NCBI GenBank assembly: GCA_031411695.1
Contig: JANOBO010000064.1
Location: 1 to 25,814, forward strand
Direction of reading: 5' to 3'
DNA length: 25,814 bases
DNA from: JAIBCL01 sp031411695
GTDB lineage: Bacteria; Verrucomicrobiota; Verrucomicrobiia; Verrucomicrobiales; Verrucomicrobiaceae
Below are positions 1 to 6,993 of this stretch, in pieces (position 1 is the first letter of the stretch; every line of letters starts with the position of its first letter). A program made the position numbers and the translations under genes. The notes under the pieces are model-generated. The model ran no database searches and had not been told where the DNA came from. It worked only from the letters and a program-made list of their open reading frames with translations.

Positions 1-660
1 GCAAGGAGCCTGCAAGGCAAGACGAACGCTGCGGACAAGCGGAAACTCGATGAGTACCTCACCTCGGTGCGCGAAATCGAGCAGCGGATCGAACGTGCCG
101 AAAAGCTCACCGCGCAAATGCCCGACGTGCCCGTGCCAGACGGAATTCCCGAAACCTACGAAGAGCACATGCGCACCATGTTTGACCTGCTGGCGCTGGC
201 GTTCCAGACCGACAGCACCCGCATCGCCACATTCATGCTGGCGCACGACGGCAGCAATCGCAGCTTCTCCGAAATCGGCGTGCCGGAAGGCCACCACAGC
301 ATCTCCCACCATCAACGGAACCCGGAGAAGCTGGCCAAAATCGCCTCCATCGACCGCTTTTATTTGAAGCAGTTGGGCTACTTCCTCGGAAAGCTCAAGG
401 CCACGAAGGATGGCGACGGGAACCTTCTGGACAATTCCATGATCGTATACGGCGGCGGGATCAGCGACGGTGACCGGCATGACCACAGCCGCCTGCCTGT
501 GATCCTGGCGGGAAAAGGCGGCGGCACCCTCACGCCCGGGCGCAGGCTCGTCCTCGATGGCGAGGTGCCGATGACGAATCTTTACGTGTCCATGCTCGAT
601 CGCATGGGTGTGAACGCTGAGCACGTCGGAGACAGCACCGGCAAGCTCGACGCGATCTGA
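1..660 (+). CDS. DUF1552 domain protein, C-terminal part (5' end outside window)
   Basis: The reading frame is open from base 1 and ends at a TGA at 658-660, so about 219 C-terminal residues are present and the start lies outside the window. The visible part begins with a helical segment (KLDEYLTSVREIEQRI) followed by a stretch ending in MIVYGGGISDGDRHDHSRLP. This pattern, with a GG..SDG..H.H.RLP core near the C-terminus, is what I know from DUF1552 proteins. These are abundant in Planctomycetes and Verrucomicrobia and usually sit beside DUF1592-type cytochrome-like proteins. The fold resembles sulfatase-like secreted proteins, but no reaction is established. The adjacent gene on the right starts about 285 bp later and seems unrelated. 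The family call is from memory of the motif pattern; the function is unknown. Confidence 0.8.
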   Translation, partial: ARSLQGKTNAADKRKLDEYLTSVREIEQRIERAEKLTAQMPDVPVPDGIPETYEEHMRTMFDLLALAFQTDSTRIATFMLAHDGSNRSFSEIGVPEGHHSISHHQRNPEKLAKIASIDRFYLKQLGYFLGKLKATKDGDGNLLDNSMIVYGGGISDGDRHDHSRLPVILAGKGGGTLTPGRRLVLDGEVPMTNLYVSMLDRMGVNAEHVGDSTGKLDAI

Positions 661-687
661 GGGAAGGCTTTTCACCGTGCAGTCGCA

Positions 688-702
688 CACGCCGGTGGCG
701 TG
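688..702 (+). terminator. small hairpin after DUF1552 gene, weak terminator candidate
   Basis: CACGCC and GGCGTG form a perfect 6-bp stem with a 3-nt loop, 28 bases after the DUF1552 stop codon. No T-run follows, so it is not a classical intrinsic terminator. It could equally be chance in GC-rich DNA. Confidence 0.25.
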
Positions 703-846
703 CCTCTCCGCCACGAATCTCAATTGGCCGGAACACATCTGGGATCCGCCCGGCCTTCTGCGCATCCGTGACTTCCCTCTGCCTGTCGCGGCCGGCGGCG
801 TGACAATCAAGACGTCACGACTATTCGACCGGAGGCTGCGGAATCG

Positions 847-875
847 TTGCGATCTTAAGTGTGCCTTTGCAGAAT
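847..875 (+). promoter_or_regulatory. possible sigma70-type promoter for the pseudokinase gene
   Basis: TTGCGA (847-852) and CAGAAT (870-875) each match 4 of 6 consensus positions and are separated by 17 bp. A start point near 882 would exclude a GTG at 859 as the translation start and favour the GTG at 946. The sequence from 661 to 945 holds nothing else convincing. The call rests on motif match alone. Confidence 0.3.
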
Positions 876-945
876 TTTAGCTCGACACCGCACTGCCAAT
901 TTGTTTTCCTGTTCTCCCGCCCCATCTTCAGCCTCCTTCAACACA

Positions 946-3144
946 GTGTCGATCTCCCTTCCTCATCCCACGAAAACTCCAGACCTCGAGAGGTTTGAGC
1001 ATTTTCTCATCGCGGGGAACGCAAAGGGAGGCGCCATCCAGCTTGCGCGGTCACCGGGAGAGAGTGTGTTCCTGGCATTCGACCTTCAGGCGAAGCGGCT
1101 GACTGAACTTCACGTCCTGCGCGGCCCCGCAGAGCTGAACCCGGCGGAAAAGCTCTCCGCCCACGAGCGCGCGGTGCAGGCCGCCGAATTACGCGGCGGG
1201 AGCTTTCTGAGAATCCTGGAAGTCGGCGAAGACGACGGGCTCATCTATTACTCGAGCACGCTCAACGACGGCGAGTTTGTCGAGGACTACATCGCGCGAC
1301 GCGGCGCGCTGCCGCCGGCCACGGCCTTTTGCCTGCTGCTTCAGTTGCTCGACGACCTTGTTGAATTGCAGAGCTATCACCGGCTTGTATCGCACCTCAG
1401 CCTGAAACAACTGCTTGTCACCACCTTGGAGGACACGTTTCTTCAATTGCGCGTCGTCGATTTCGGCCTGGCCCAAAAAGAGCGCCGGTCTGACGATGAT
1501 CTGAAGCGGCTCTCTTTTGAAGTGTGCGAGCTGATCTTCCTCCTGCTCACCGGCCGCCCGCATGGCGGGGAGAATCCGGACAAGTATCCCGCCCTCACCT
1601 GCCTGGCTTCAGGGTTGAGATCGACGCTGCGAAATGTCCTCGCCGACAAAACACAAGCGCCCGCCACCCTGGACCGGCTGCGCGATGATGTGAAGGAAGC
1701 CTTCACCGCGATGGTGAGCAATCTCCAGACACGAGGCACCCGGAAGCATCTCGTCGTGACGAACGAGAGCTTGCTGCCCAAATCCCAGCTTCAGGATCTG
1801 CTGTTGGAGAACGTCGCCCTCGACACGCTGCTCAACGGGCGCTTCACGGTGGAGAACAGCGACACGGCGCGGCGCTATCCATTTTCGATCCCGGCGCGCA
1901 ACGCCAGAAACGACCAGCCCATCACGGTGCACTTGCTGCCACCGTCGCGCATCGTGCCGAAGGATCAATATGAGGCCGTGCCGCTGCAAATGTGGCGCTT
2001 CGATGCCCGCCGCCATCCGAACATTCTCCGCTCCCTCAGCGTGTGGGAGAGCCCGGACTGGACGTTCCTCACCGAAGAGCGCGAAGGCGGCTTCGCGCTC
2101 AGCCGGCTCATCGCGGAGCGCATCACGCTGAATCCGACGGAGGTGCTGCTGCTGCTGAAGCAAGCACGCGACGGCATCGCGCAGGCCTTGGAGTGCGGGG
2201 TCGCGCGAGTTGACCTTCACCCTTCAAACATGGTGCTGCAGCTCGTGAAAAACGGCGCGCTGCCGTCGCGTGAGTTTGAGCGGCTGATGCAAAAGCGCGT
2301 TGACGCGTGGGCTCCGTTTTGCCTCAAGCTCCGCCCGCACCTCACGATGCGCAGTCTCTACGAGCCCCTGCTCTCAGACCGGCCCGAGGACGAGAGCGAG
2401 TTCGACGCGGGGCTGCGCGACGAAGATTTCCGCAGCCGTTCCTTCGTCGCGCTTGCGGCTTACATGCTCACTGGCGAGCGACTCATCGGGCGCGGATTCG
2501 AGTTCCCTGAGTCTGTGCCGCAGGCGCTTGCCGACTACATCAACGCATCGTTGGCGCTGGGGCGTAAGTTTGGCACGACGCCGCCTCCGGAGGAGTTCGT
2601 CGCAGGATTTGAAACGCACATCAGCGCTGGCGGCGAAGGCGGCCTGTCTCCGGCGATGCTTCGCGGTCCCACGGTGGCGCTGGCCGACATGGAGAGCGCC
2701 GGATCCGTCTCGGACTTTGAGGGAGACTCGGATGGGCAACCAGCGGCACGCACGTCGCCTCCACCTCGCCCCGGTCTGCGCAGGTTTCCCGCGACGGCCG
2801 CCCCTCCGCGTCGCCGGATGGGGCCCGTTCTGATTTTGAGCGCGCTGGGCGTCGGCTTGGTGCTGGTGCTCGCATCACTTTTCTCGGGACAATCCACGAC
2901 GGAACCTGAGCCTGACACTGGCGGACCCGCCGGGGTTGACGGCGGCCCGGCCACGCAACCGAATGTAAAGCCGCAGGGAACCGGCAAGAGGGTGGTCGTG
3001 GAGATCCACAAGGCCATCGTGCCGACCGCCGATGAGATTGAGGCGTTTCGTCGCGAGCAAGCCGCCGAGGCTGCCGCGGTGAAGGTGCCCGTTATGCCTG
3101 CCGACAAGGCACCGGGCGTGCTTGCTGATCATACGGCGAACTGA
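946..3144 (+). CDS. Tandem pseudokinase-like membrane protein upstream of btubAB
   Basis: A 732-residue protein with two protein-kinase-like regions, a Pro/Arg-rich linker, one membrane helix and a short tail. Region 1 (about 20-255) keeps DFG (VVDFGLAQK, D172), but the VAIK lysine is replaced (ELHVL, His56) and the HRD loop reads HLSLKQLL, lacking the catalytic Asp and the Asn. Region 2 (about 300-550) keeps Asp and Asn in the loop (RVDLHPSNMV, about 421-430), has His for the VAIK lysine (ITVHLL), and shows no DFG. Both are therefore predicted pseudokinases. Residues about 625-647 form a single membrane span after an RRR, predicting a cytoplasmic kinase-like part and a roughly 85-residue tail outside. 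I chose GTG 946 because 859-945 is pyrimidine-rich and unlike coding sequence; in-frame GTG 859 and TTG 901 are alternatives. It lies 134 bp before btubA on the same strand, so a role with the tubulins is an inference from position. Confidence 0.75.
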   Translation: MSISLPHPTKTPDLERFEHFLIAGNAKGGAIQLARSPGESVFLAFDLQAKRLTELHVLRGPAELNPAEKLSAHERAVQAAELRGGSFLRILEVGEDDGLIYYSSTLNDGEFVEDYIARRGALPPATAFCLLLQLLDDLVELQSYHRLVSHLSLKQLLVTTLEDTFLQLRVVDFGLAQKERRSDDDLKRLSFEVCELIFLLLTGRPHGGENPDKYPALTCLASGLRSTLRNVLADKTQAPATLDRLRDDVKEAFTAMVSNLQTRGTRKHLVVTNESLLPKSQLQDLLLENVALDTLLNGRFTVENSDTARRYPFSIPARNARNDQPITVHLLPPSRIVPKDQYEAVPLQMWRFDARRHPNILRSLSVWESPDWTFLTEEREGGFALSRLIAERITLNPTEVLLLLKQARDGIAQALECGVARVDLHPSNMVLQLVKNGALPSREFERLMQKRVDAWAPFCLKLRPHLTMRSLYEPLLSDRPEDESEFDAGLRDEDFRSRSFVALAAYMLTGERLIGRGFEFPESVPQALADYINASLALGRKFGTTPPPEEFVAGFETHISAGGEGGLSPAMLRGPTVALADMESAGSVSDFEGDSDGQPAARTSPPPRPGLRRFPATAAPPRRRMGPVLILSALGVGLVLVLASLFSGQSTTEPEPDTGGPAGVDGGPATQPNVKPQGTGKRVVVEIHKAIVPTADEIEAFRREQAAEAAAVKVPVMPADKAPGVLADHTAN

Positions 3145-3153
3145 CAGGCGCTT

Positions 3154-3180
3154 TTGAAAAACTCCCGTCACGTCTATCCT
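3154..3180 (+). promoter_or_regulatory. weak promoter candidate before btubA
   Basis: TTGAAA (3154-3159) and TATCCT (3175-3180) are separated by only 15 bp, shorter than the usual 17. They lie in the 134-bp gap before btubA. The leader from here to the ATG at 3279 has no Shine-Dalgarno sequence. The candidate is weak and btubA could instead be read through from the pseudokinase gene. Confidence 0.2.
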
Positions 3181-3278
3181 GATGCTCGCGTTGGCCCGCA
3201 GCCCGTGGCAGGCGCGGCATCGCTCAATTTTTCCAACACTCACCCTCGCATTCAAACCCAGCGCACCCGCACTCATCG

Positions 3279-4727
3279 ATGAAGGTCAACAACACAATCG
3301 TCCTGTCAGTCGGACAAGCGGGCAATCAGATCGCCGCCTCCTTTTGGAAAACAATCTGCCAGGAGCATGGCATCGATCCGCTCACCGGCCAGACGGTGAA
3401 CGGACAGGAGCCACGCGGAAACTGGGGCTCGTTCTTCACCCGGCTCGGCGATGGCTCCGGCGGCAGCTATGTGCCGCGCGCCGTGATGGTCGATCTCGAG
3501 CCGAGCGTGATCTCCAATGTGAAGTCGGCCTCCGGCTCGCTGTTTAATCCAGCCAACCTGATCAGCCGCACCGAAGGCGCGGGCGGCAACTTCGCCGTCG
3601 GATACCTCGGCGCGGGGCGCGAGGTGCTCCCTGACGTGATGGCGCGGCTCGATCACGAGATCGACAAGTGCGACAACGTCGGCGGCGTCATCGTGCTGCA
3701 CTCGACGGGCGGCGGCACAGGCAGCGGACTCAGCTCGCTGCTCGTTGAGGCGATCAAGGAAAAGAATCCCGAGATTCCAATCCTGAGCTGCGCGATTCTT
3801 CCTTCGCCGCAGGTCAGTTCCGTGGTCACCGAGCCGTACAACACGGTCTTCGCCCTCAACGCGCTGCGCCGTACGGCCGATGCCTGCCTCATCTTCGACA
3901 ACGAGGCGCTCTTTGAACTGGCCCACAAGAAATGGAACATCGAAAGCCCTACCGTCGATGATCTGAACCTGCTCATCACCGAGGCGCTGGCGGGCCTCAC
4001 CGCCTCGATGCGCTTCTCGGGATTTCTCACCGTCGAGATCAGCCTGCGTGAGCTGCTCACGAATCTCGTGCCGCAGCCCTCGCTGCACTTTCTCATGTGC
4101 GCCTTTGCCCCGCTCACACCGCCTGACCGCAGCAAGTTTGAGGAAATGGGAGTCGAGGACATGATCCGGTCCCTCTTTGACAATGGGTCCGTCTTCGCCG
4201 CGTGCTCGCCGATGGAAGGCCGCTTTCTCAGCACCGCCGTTTTGTACCGCGGCATCATGGATGACAAGTCCGTGGCCGATACCGCGCTGGCAAACATCCG
4301 CGAGACCCTGCCGCTCACCTATTGGATCCCCACCGCCTTCAAGATCGGCTACGTCGAGCAGTCCGGCATCTCCCACCGCAAGAGCATGGTCCTGCTGGCG
4401 AACAACACCGAGATCGCGCGCGTGCTCGACCGCATCTGCGCGAACTTTGACAAGCTCTGGCAGCGCAAGGCCTTTGCGAACTGGTATCTGAACGAAGGCA
4501 TGACCGAGGATCAGATCAACGCGCTGCGTTCCTCGGCGCAGGAGCTGATTCAAAGCTATCAGGTGGCGGAGGAAAGCGGAGCGAAAGCCAAGGTGCAGGA
4601 CAGCGGCCGCGCGAGCCTGCCCAAATCGCCCGCACCGCTTCCTGAAGTTCCCGCCGCGCCGGATTCCGAAAAGGACGACGGCTCATCCGTCAGCCTGCGT
4701 GATCTCGTCGATCGTCGTCGCGCCTGA
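3279..4727 (+). CDS. btubA: Bacterial tubulin A (BtubA)
   Basis: A 482-residue tubulin GTPase. With BtubB it forms heterodimers that polymerise into protofilaments and narrow mini-microtubules in the Prosthecobacter cytoplasm (known for the family). Visible nucleotide-binding elements are the T1 loop GQAGNQI (12-18), a GAGG segment (100-103) and the tubulin signature GGGTGSG (144-150). The region GFLTVEISLRELLTNLVP (about 248-265) is the T7 loop and following helix. The body is close to what I recall of the P. dejongeii protein, including the MKVNNTIV start. The C-terminal part after about 440 is a Pro/Ala/Ser/Asp-rich variable linker ending in a compact LRDLVDRRRA. It is more closely related to eukaryotic tubulin than to FtsZ. 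The start is ATG without a Shine-Dalgarno sequence. btubB follows after 41 bp. Confidence 0.98.
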   Translation: MKVNNTIVLSVGQAGNQIAASFWKTICQEHGIDPLTGQTVNGQEPRGNWGSFFTRLGDGSGGSYVPRAVMVDLEPSVISNVKSASGSLFNPANLISRTEGAGGNFAVGYLGAGREVLPDVMARLDHEIDKCDNVGGVIVLHSTGGGTGSGLSSLLVEAIKEKNPEIPILSCAILPSPQVSSVVTEPYNTVFALNALRRTADACLIFDNEALFELAHKKWNIESPTVDDLNLLITEALAGLTASMRFSGFLTVEISLRELLTNLVPQPSLHFLMCAFAPLTPPDRSKFEEMGVEDMIRSLFDNGSVFAACSPMEGRFLSTAVLYRGIMDDKSVADTALANIRETLPLTYWIPTAFKIGYVEQSGISHRKSMVLLANNTEIARVLDRICANFDKLWQRKAFANWYLNEGMTEDQINALRSSAQELIQSYQVAEESGAKAKVQDSGRASLPKSPAPLPEVPAAPDSEKDDGSSVSLRDLVDRRRA

Positions 4728-4755
4728 TCCAATCCCGAGACACACCAACTTTTAC

Positions 4756-4760
4756 AGGAG
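4756..4760 (+). promoter_or_regulatory. Shine-Dalgarno site of btubB
   Basis: AGGAG lies 8 bases before the GTG at 4769 and fixes that start. It is the only clear ribosome binding site in the tubulin operon, since btubA and bklc lack one. This may help set the BtubA:BtubB ratio. Confidence 0.75.
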
Positions 4761-4768
4761 AACACAGA

Positions 4769-6049
4769 GTGAGAGAAATTTTAAGCATCCACGTCGGTCA
4801 GTGCGGCAATCAAATCGCGGACCGCTTCTGGCGTCTCGTGTTGCGCGAGCACGGCCTCACCGAGGCGGGAGTGCCGAAGGACGGCGGACACGCGGCGGGA
4901 AACAACTCCAACATGGAAGTCTTCTTCCACAAGGTGCGTGACGGGAAATACGTCCCGCGCGCCGTGCTGGTGGACCTCGAGCCCGGCGTCATCGCGCGCA
5001 TCGAGAGCGGCGACATGTCGCAGCTCTTCGATGAAGGCAGCATCGTGCGCAAGATCCCTGGTGCCGCGAACAACTGGGCGCGCGGCTACAACGTCGAGGG
5101 CGAGCGCGTGATCGACCAGATCATGAACGTGATCGACGCGGCGGTCGAGAAAACGAAAGGGCTGCAGGGCTTTCTCCTCACGCATTCCATCGGCGGCGGC
5201 TCGGGCTCCGGCCTTGGCTCGCTCATCCTCGAGAAGCTCCGTGCCGCCTATCCGAAGAAGCGGATCTTCACCTTCTCCGTGGTGCCGTCCCCGCTCATCT
5301 CCGACAGCGCGGTGGAGCCGTATAACGCCATCCTCACGCTGCAGCGCATCTTGAATCATGCGGACGCCGCGGTGATCCTCGACAACGAGGCGCTCTTCCG
5401 CATCGCAAAGGCCAAGCTCAAGCGCAGTCCGAACTACATGGATTTGAACCACATCATCGCGCTCATCATGTCTTCCATCACGGCGTCCCTGCGGTTTCCT
5501 GGAAAGCTGAACACGGACCTCGGCGAGTTCGTCACGAATTTGGTCCCCTTCCCCGGCAATCATTTCCTCACTGCCTCATTCGCGCCCATGCGCGCAGCGG
5601 GACAGGAGGGCCAGGGCCGCATCGACTTTGCGGATCTCGCGCGCGAGACATTCTCGCAGGAGAGCTTCACTGCGGCGATTGACTGGCAGGGTGTGTATCT
5701 CGCCGCCTGCGCGCTCTTTCGCGGCGATGTGCGCGCGAAGGAGGTGGACGAGAACATGGCGGCCGTGCGCAAGACCTTGAGCTACGCCTCTTATCTGCCC
5801 GCGCAGGGCGGCCTGAAGATCGGCGTGGCGGAGACCGCACCCGAAGGCTTCGCATCCAGCGGCCTCGCGCTGGTGAACCACACCGGCATCGCCGCAGTGT
5901 TCGAGCGGCTTGTCTCGCAGTTCGACATCATGTTCGACAATCACGCCTACACCCACTGGTATGAAGGCGCGGGCGTCAGCCGCGATGACATGGCCGCCGC
6001 GCGCAATGCCATCGCTGATCTCGCGAAAAGCTATCGCGACGCCAGCTAG
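4769..6049 (+). CDS. btubB: Bacterial tubulin B (BtubB)
   Basis: A 426-residue tubulin, the same length I recall for P. dejongeii BtubB. It is the partner of BtubA in the heterodimer and filament. The N-terminus MREILSIHVGQCGNQIADRFW closely resembles the start of eukaryotic beta-tubulin (MREIVHIQAGQCGNQI). The T1 loop is GQCGNQI (10-16), the signature is GGGSGSG (142-148), and the T7 loop GKLNTDLGEF (245-254) carries Glu253 at the position of the catalytic glutamate of alpha-tubulin. BtubB thus mixes alpha- and beta-like features, as described for this family. It lacks the acidic C-terminal tail of eukaryotic tubulins. Translation starts at GTG, supported by an AGGAG 8 bases upstream and by the tubulin-typical MREI. 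It lies 41 bp after btubA, and bklc follows 115 bp later. Confidence 0.98.
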   Translation: MREILSIHVGQCGNQIADRFWRLVLREHGLTEAGVPKDGGHAAGNNSNMEVFFHKVRDGKYVPRAVLVDLEPGVIARIESGDMSQLFDEGSIVRKIPGAANNWARGYNVEGERVIDQIMNVIDAAVEKTKGLQGFLLTHSIGGGSGSGLGSLILEKLRAAYPKKRIFTFSVVPSPLISDSAVEPYNAILTLQRILNHADAAVILDNEALFRIAKAKLKRSPNYMDLNHIIALIMSSITASLRFPGKLNTDLGEFVTNLVPFPGNHFLTASFAPMRAAGQEGQGRIDFADLARETFSQESFTAAIDWQGVYLAACALFRGDVRAKEVDENMAAVRKTLSYASYLPAQGGLKIGVAETAPEGFASSGLALVNHTGIAAVFERLVSQFDIMFDNHAYTHWYEGAGVSRDDMAAARNAIADLAKSYRDAS

Positions 6050-6123
6050 CAGCATTGAACCTGACTCAAGGTGAGTCCGCCAAGAATGAGCGAGCCCGAA
6101 CGAGGAAATCAACACTGACCCCC

Positions 6124-6158
6124 GACTTCCGACTTCCGACTTCAGACCTCCGACCTCC
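6124..6158 (+). repeat. Five-copy heptamer tandem repeat before bklc
   Basis: Five consecutive 7-mers: GACTTCC, GACTTCC, GACTTCA, GACCTCC, GACCTCC. The array ends 6 bases before the bklc GTG start, where a ribosome binding site would be expected. On the + strand the last copies contain CCTCC, the same sequence as the anti-Shine-Dalgarno core, so they offer no ribosome binding site. Copy number could vary by slippage. Similar GACTTCC-type heptads are, as far as I recall, scattered in verrucomicrobial intergenic DNA, so this could be a dispersed simple repeat rather than a dedicated regulator. Confidence 0.85.
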
Positions 6159-6164
6159 GCCCCC

Positions 6165-6944
6165 GTGGACTCCGCCCTCGAAAAACAAATCGCCACCGCC
6201 GCGCACGCCGTTGAGGACGCGCGGCGCCGTGCGCATTACGATCCTTTATTGATCGGCGAGTTGATCGAGCAGATGAGCGTGCTGGCCGACCTGCGGCAAA
6301 AAGAAGGCGACTTCCGCAAGGCCGAATCGCTCTACCGCGAGGCCCTGTTCCGCGTGCAGGAGCAGCGCAAGCCGGACCCTGCGCTGATCGCGGGCATTCA
6401 TTCCCTGCTCGCCCATCTCAACGACCGCTGGGGCCGCATGGACGAGGCGGCGAAGTGCTACGAGCGCGCCTTGCAAATCGGCCAGAAGCACGCGCTGCAT
6501 GACAGCGACACCATCGCCACCATCAAGAACAACCTGGCCGTCATCTTCAAGAACCTGCGCGACTACGAGAAGGCCGGGCGCTACTACAACGAGGCGCTCA
6601 CATCGTTTCGCAAGCTGCACGGCGAGCACTGCGCGGAGGTGGCGGCGGTGTATAACAATCTCGGCGTTCTTTATTACAACCGCCTCGAGGTGGAGCGCGC
6701 CCAGGAGATGCACGAGAAGGCGCTGGCCATCCGCGAGAGCCTCGGCGCGGACAAGCGCGACGCCGCCGACCTGGCGCAGACGCACATCAATCTCGGCGCC
6801 GTTTACAAGGCCACGGGCGACTTTCAAAAAGCTGAGGAGTGCCTGGAGCGCGCGCGCGGAATCCGTATCGGCGCGGGAGGGTACACGCCGAAGCCCCGGC
6901 GCTCCGCATCACTGCTGATGGACTCCACGAGCACGCAGCGATAG
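6165..6944 (+). CDS. bklc: Bacterial kinesin light chain-like TPR protein (BklC)
   Basis: A 259-residue soluble protein built of about five tetratricopeptide repeats at roughly 30-63, 73-106, 117-148, 158-190 and 202-234. Examples are NNLAVIFKNLRDYEKAGRYY and NNLGVLYYNRLEVERAQ. The longer, 42-residue-like spacing and NNLG/A..Y motifs match kinesin-light-chain TPRs. In Prosthecobacter this gene is the known third member of the btub operon, and its product is reported to interact with the bacterial tubulin polymer. No kinesin motor domain is present in the window. The basic, Ser-rich tail (about 238-259) follows the last repeat. The GTG start at 6165 gives the MDSALEKQ terminus I associate with the family; no Shine-Dalgarno sequence precedes it. 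The gene ends 49 bp before the convergent deacetylase gene. Confidence 0.95.
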   Translation: MDSALEKQIATAAHAVEDARRRAHYDPLLIGELIEQMSVLADLRQKEGDFRKAESLYREALFRVQEQRKPDPALIAGIHSLLAHLNDRWGRMDEAAKCYERALQIGQKHALHDSDTIATIKNNLAVIFKNLRDYEKAGRYYNEALTSFRKLHGEHCAEVAAVYNNLGVLYYNRLEVERAQEMHEKALAIRESLGADKRDAADLAQTHINLGAVYKATGDFQKAEECLERARGIRIGAGGYTPKPRRSASLLMDSTSTQR

Positions 6945-6993
6945 ACGCCTGCGATGGTGAACCGGCGGGCGCATCACCCACGTCGCGTGTTTG

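Noticed and set aside
677..880. Short + strand open frame with a GTG start between the DUF1552 gene and the pseudokinase gene
   Set aside because: It overlaps the pseudokinase promoter candidate, lacks a ribosome site and motifs, and looks like intergenic sequence.
859..945. Extended N-terminus of the pseudokinase protein from GTG 859
   Set aside because: The stretch is pyrimidine-rich with poor coding character and lies on top of a promoter candidate; GTG 946 fits better, though this is not certain.
3306..4553. A 415-codon open frame on the - strand inside btubA, and a similar 260-codon one inside btubB
   Set aside because: Both lie entirely antisense to strongly conserved tubulin genes, have His/Arg/Ala-rich low-complexity translations with no recognisable motif, and are expected in GC-rich DNA.
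3279..4727. FtsZ or TubZ as an alternative identity for the tubulin genes
   Set aside because: The sequences carry tubulin-specific stretches (for example GQCGNQI and TNLVPFP) and the full tubulin length; FtsZ and TubZ lack these.
6956..6978. GGTGA...TCACC pair between bklc and the convergent deacetylase gene, considered as a terminator
   Set aside because: A 5-bp stem with a 13-nt loop and no T-run is too weak to claim.
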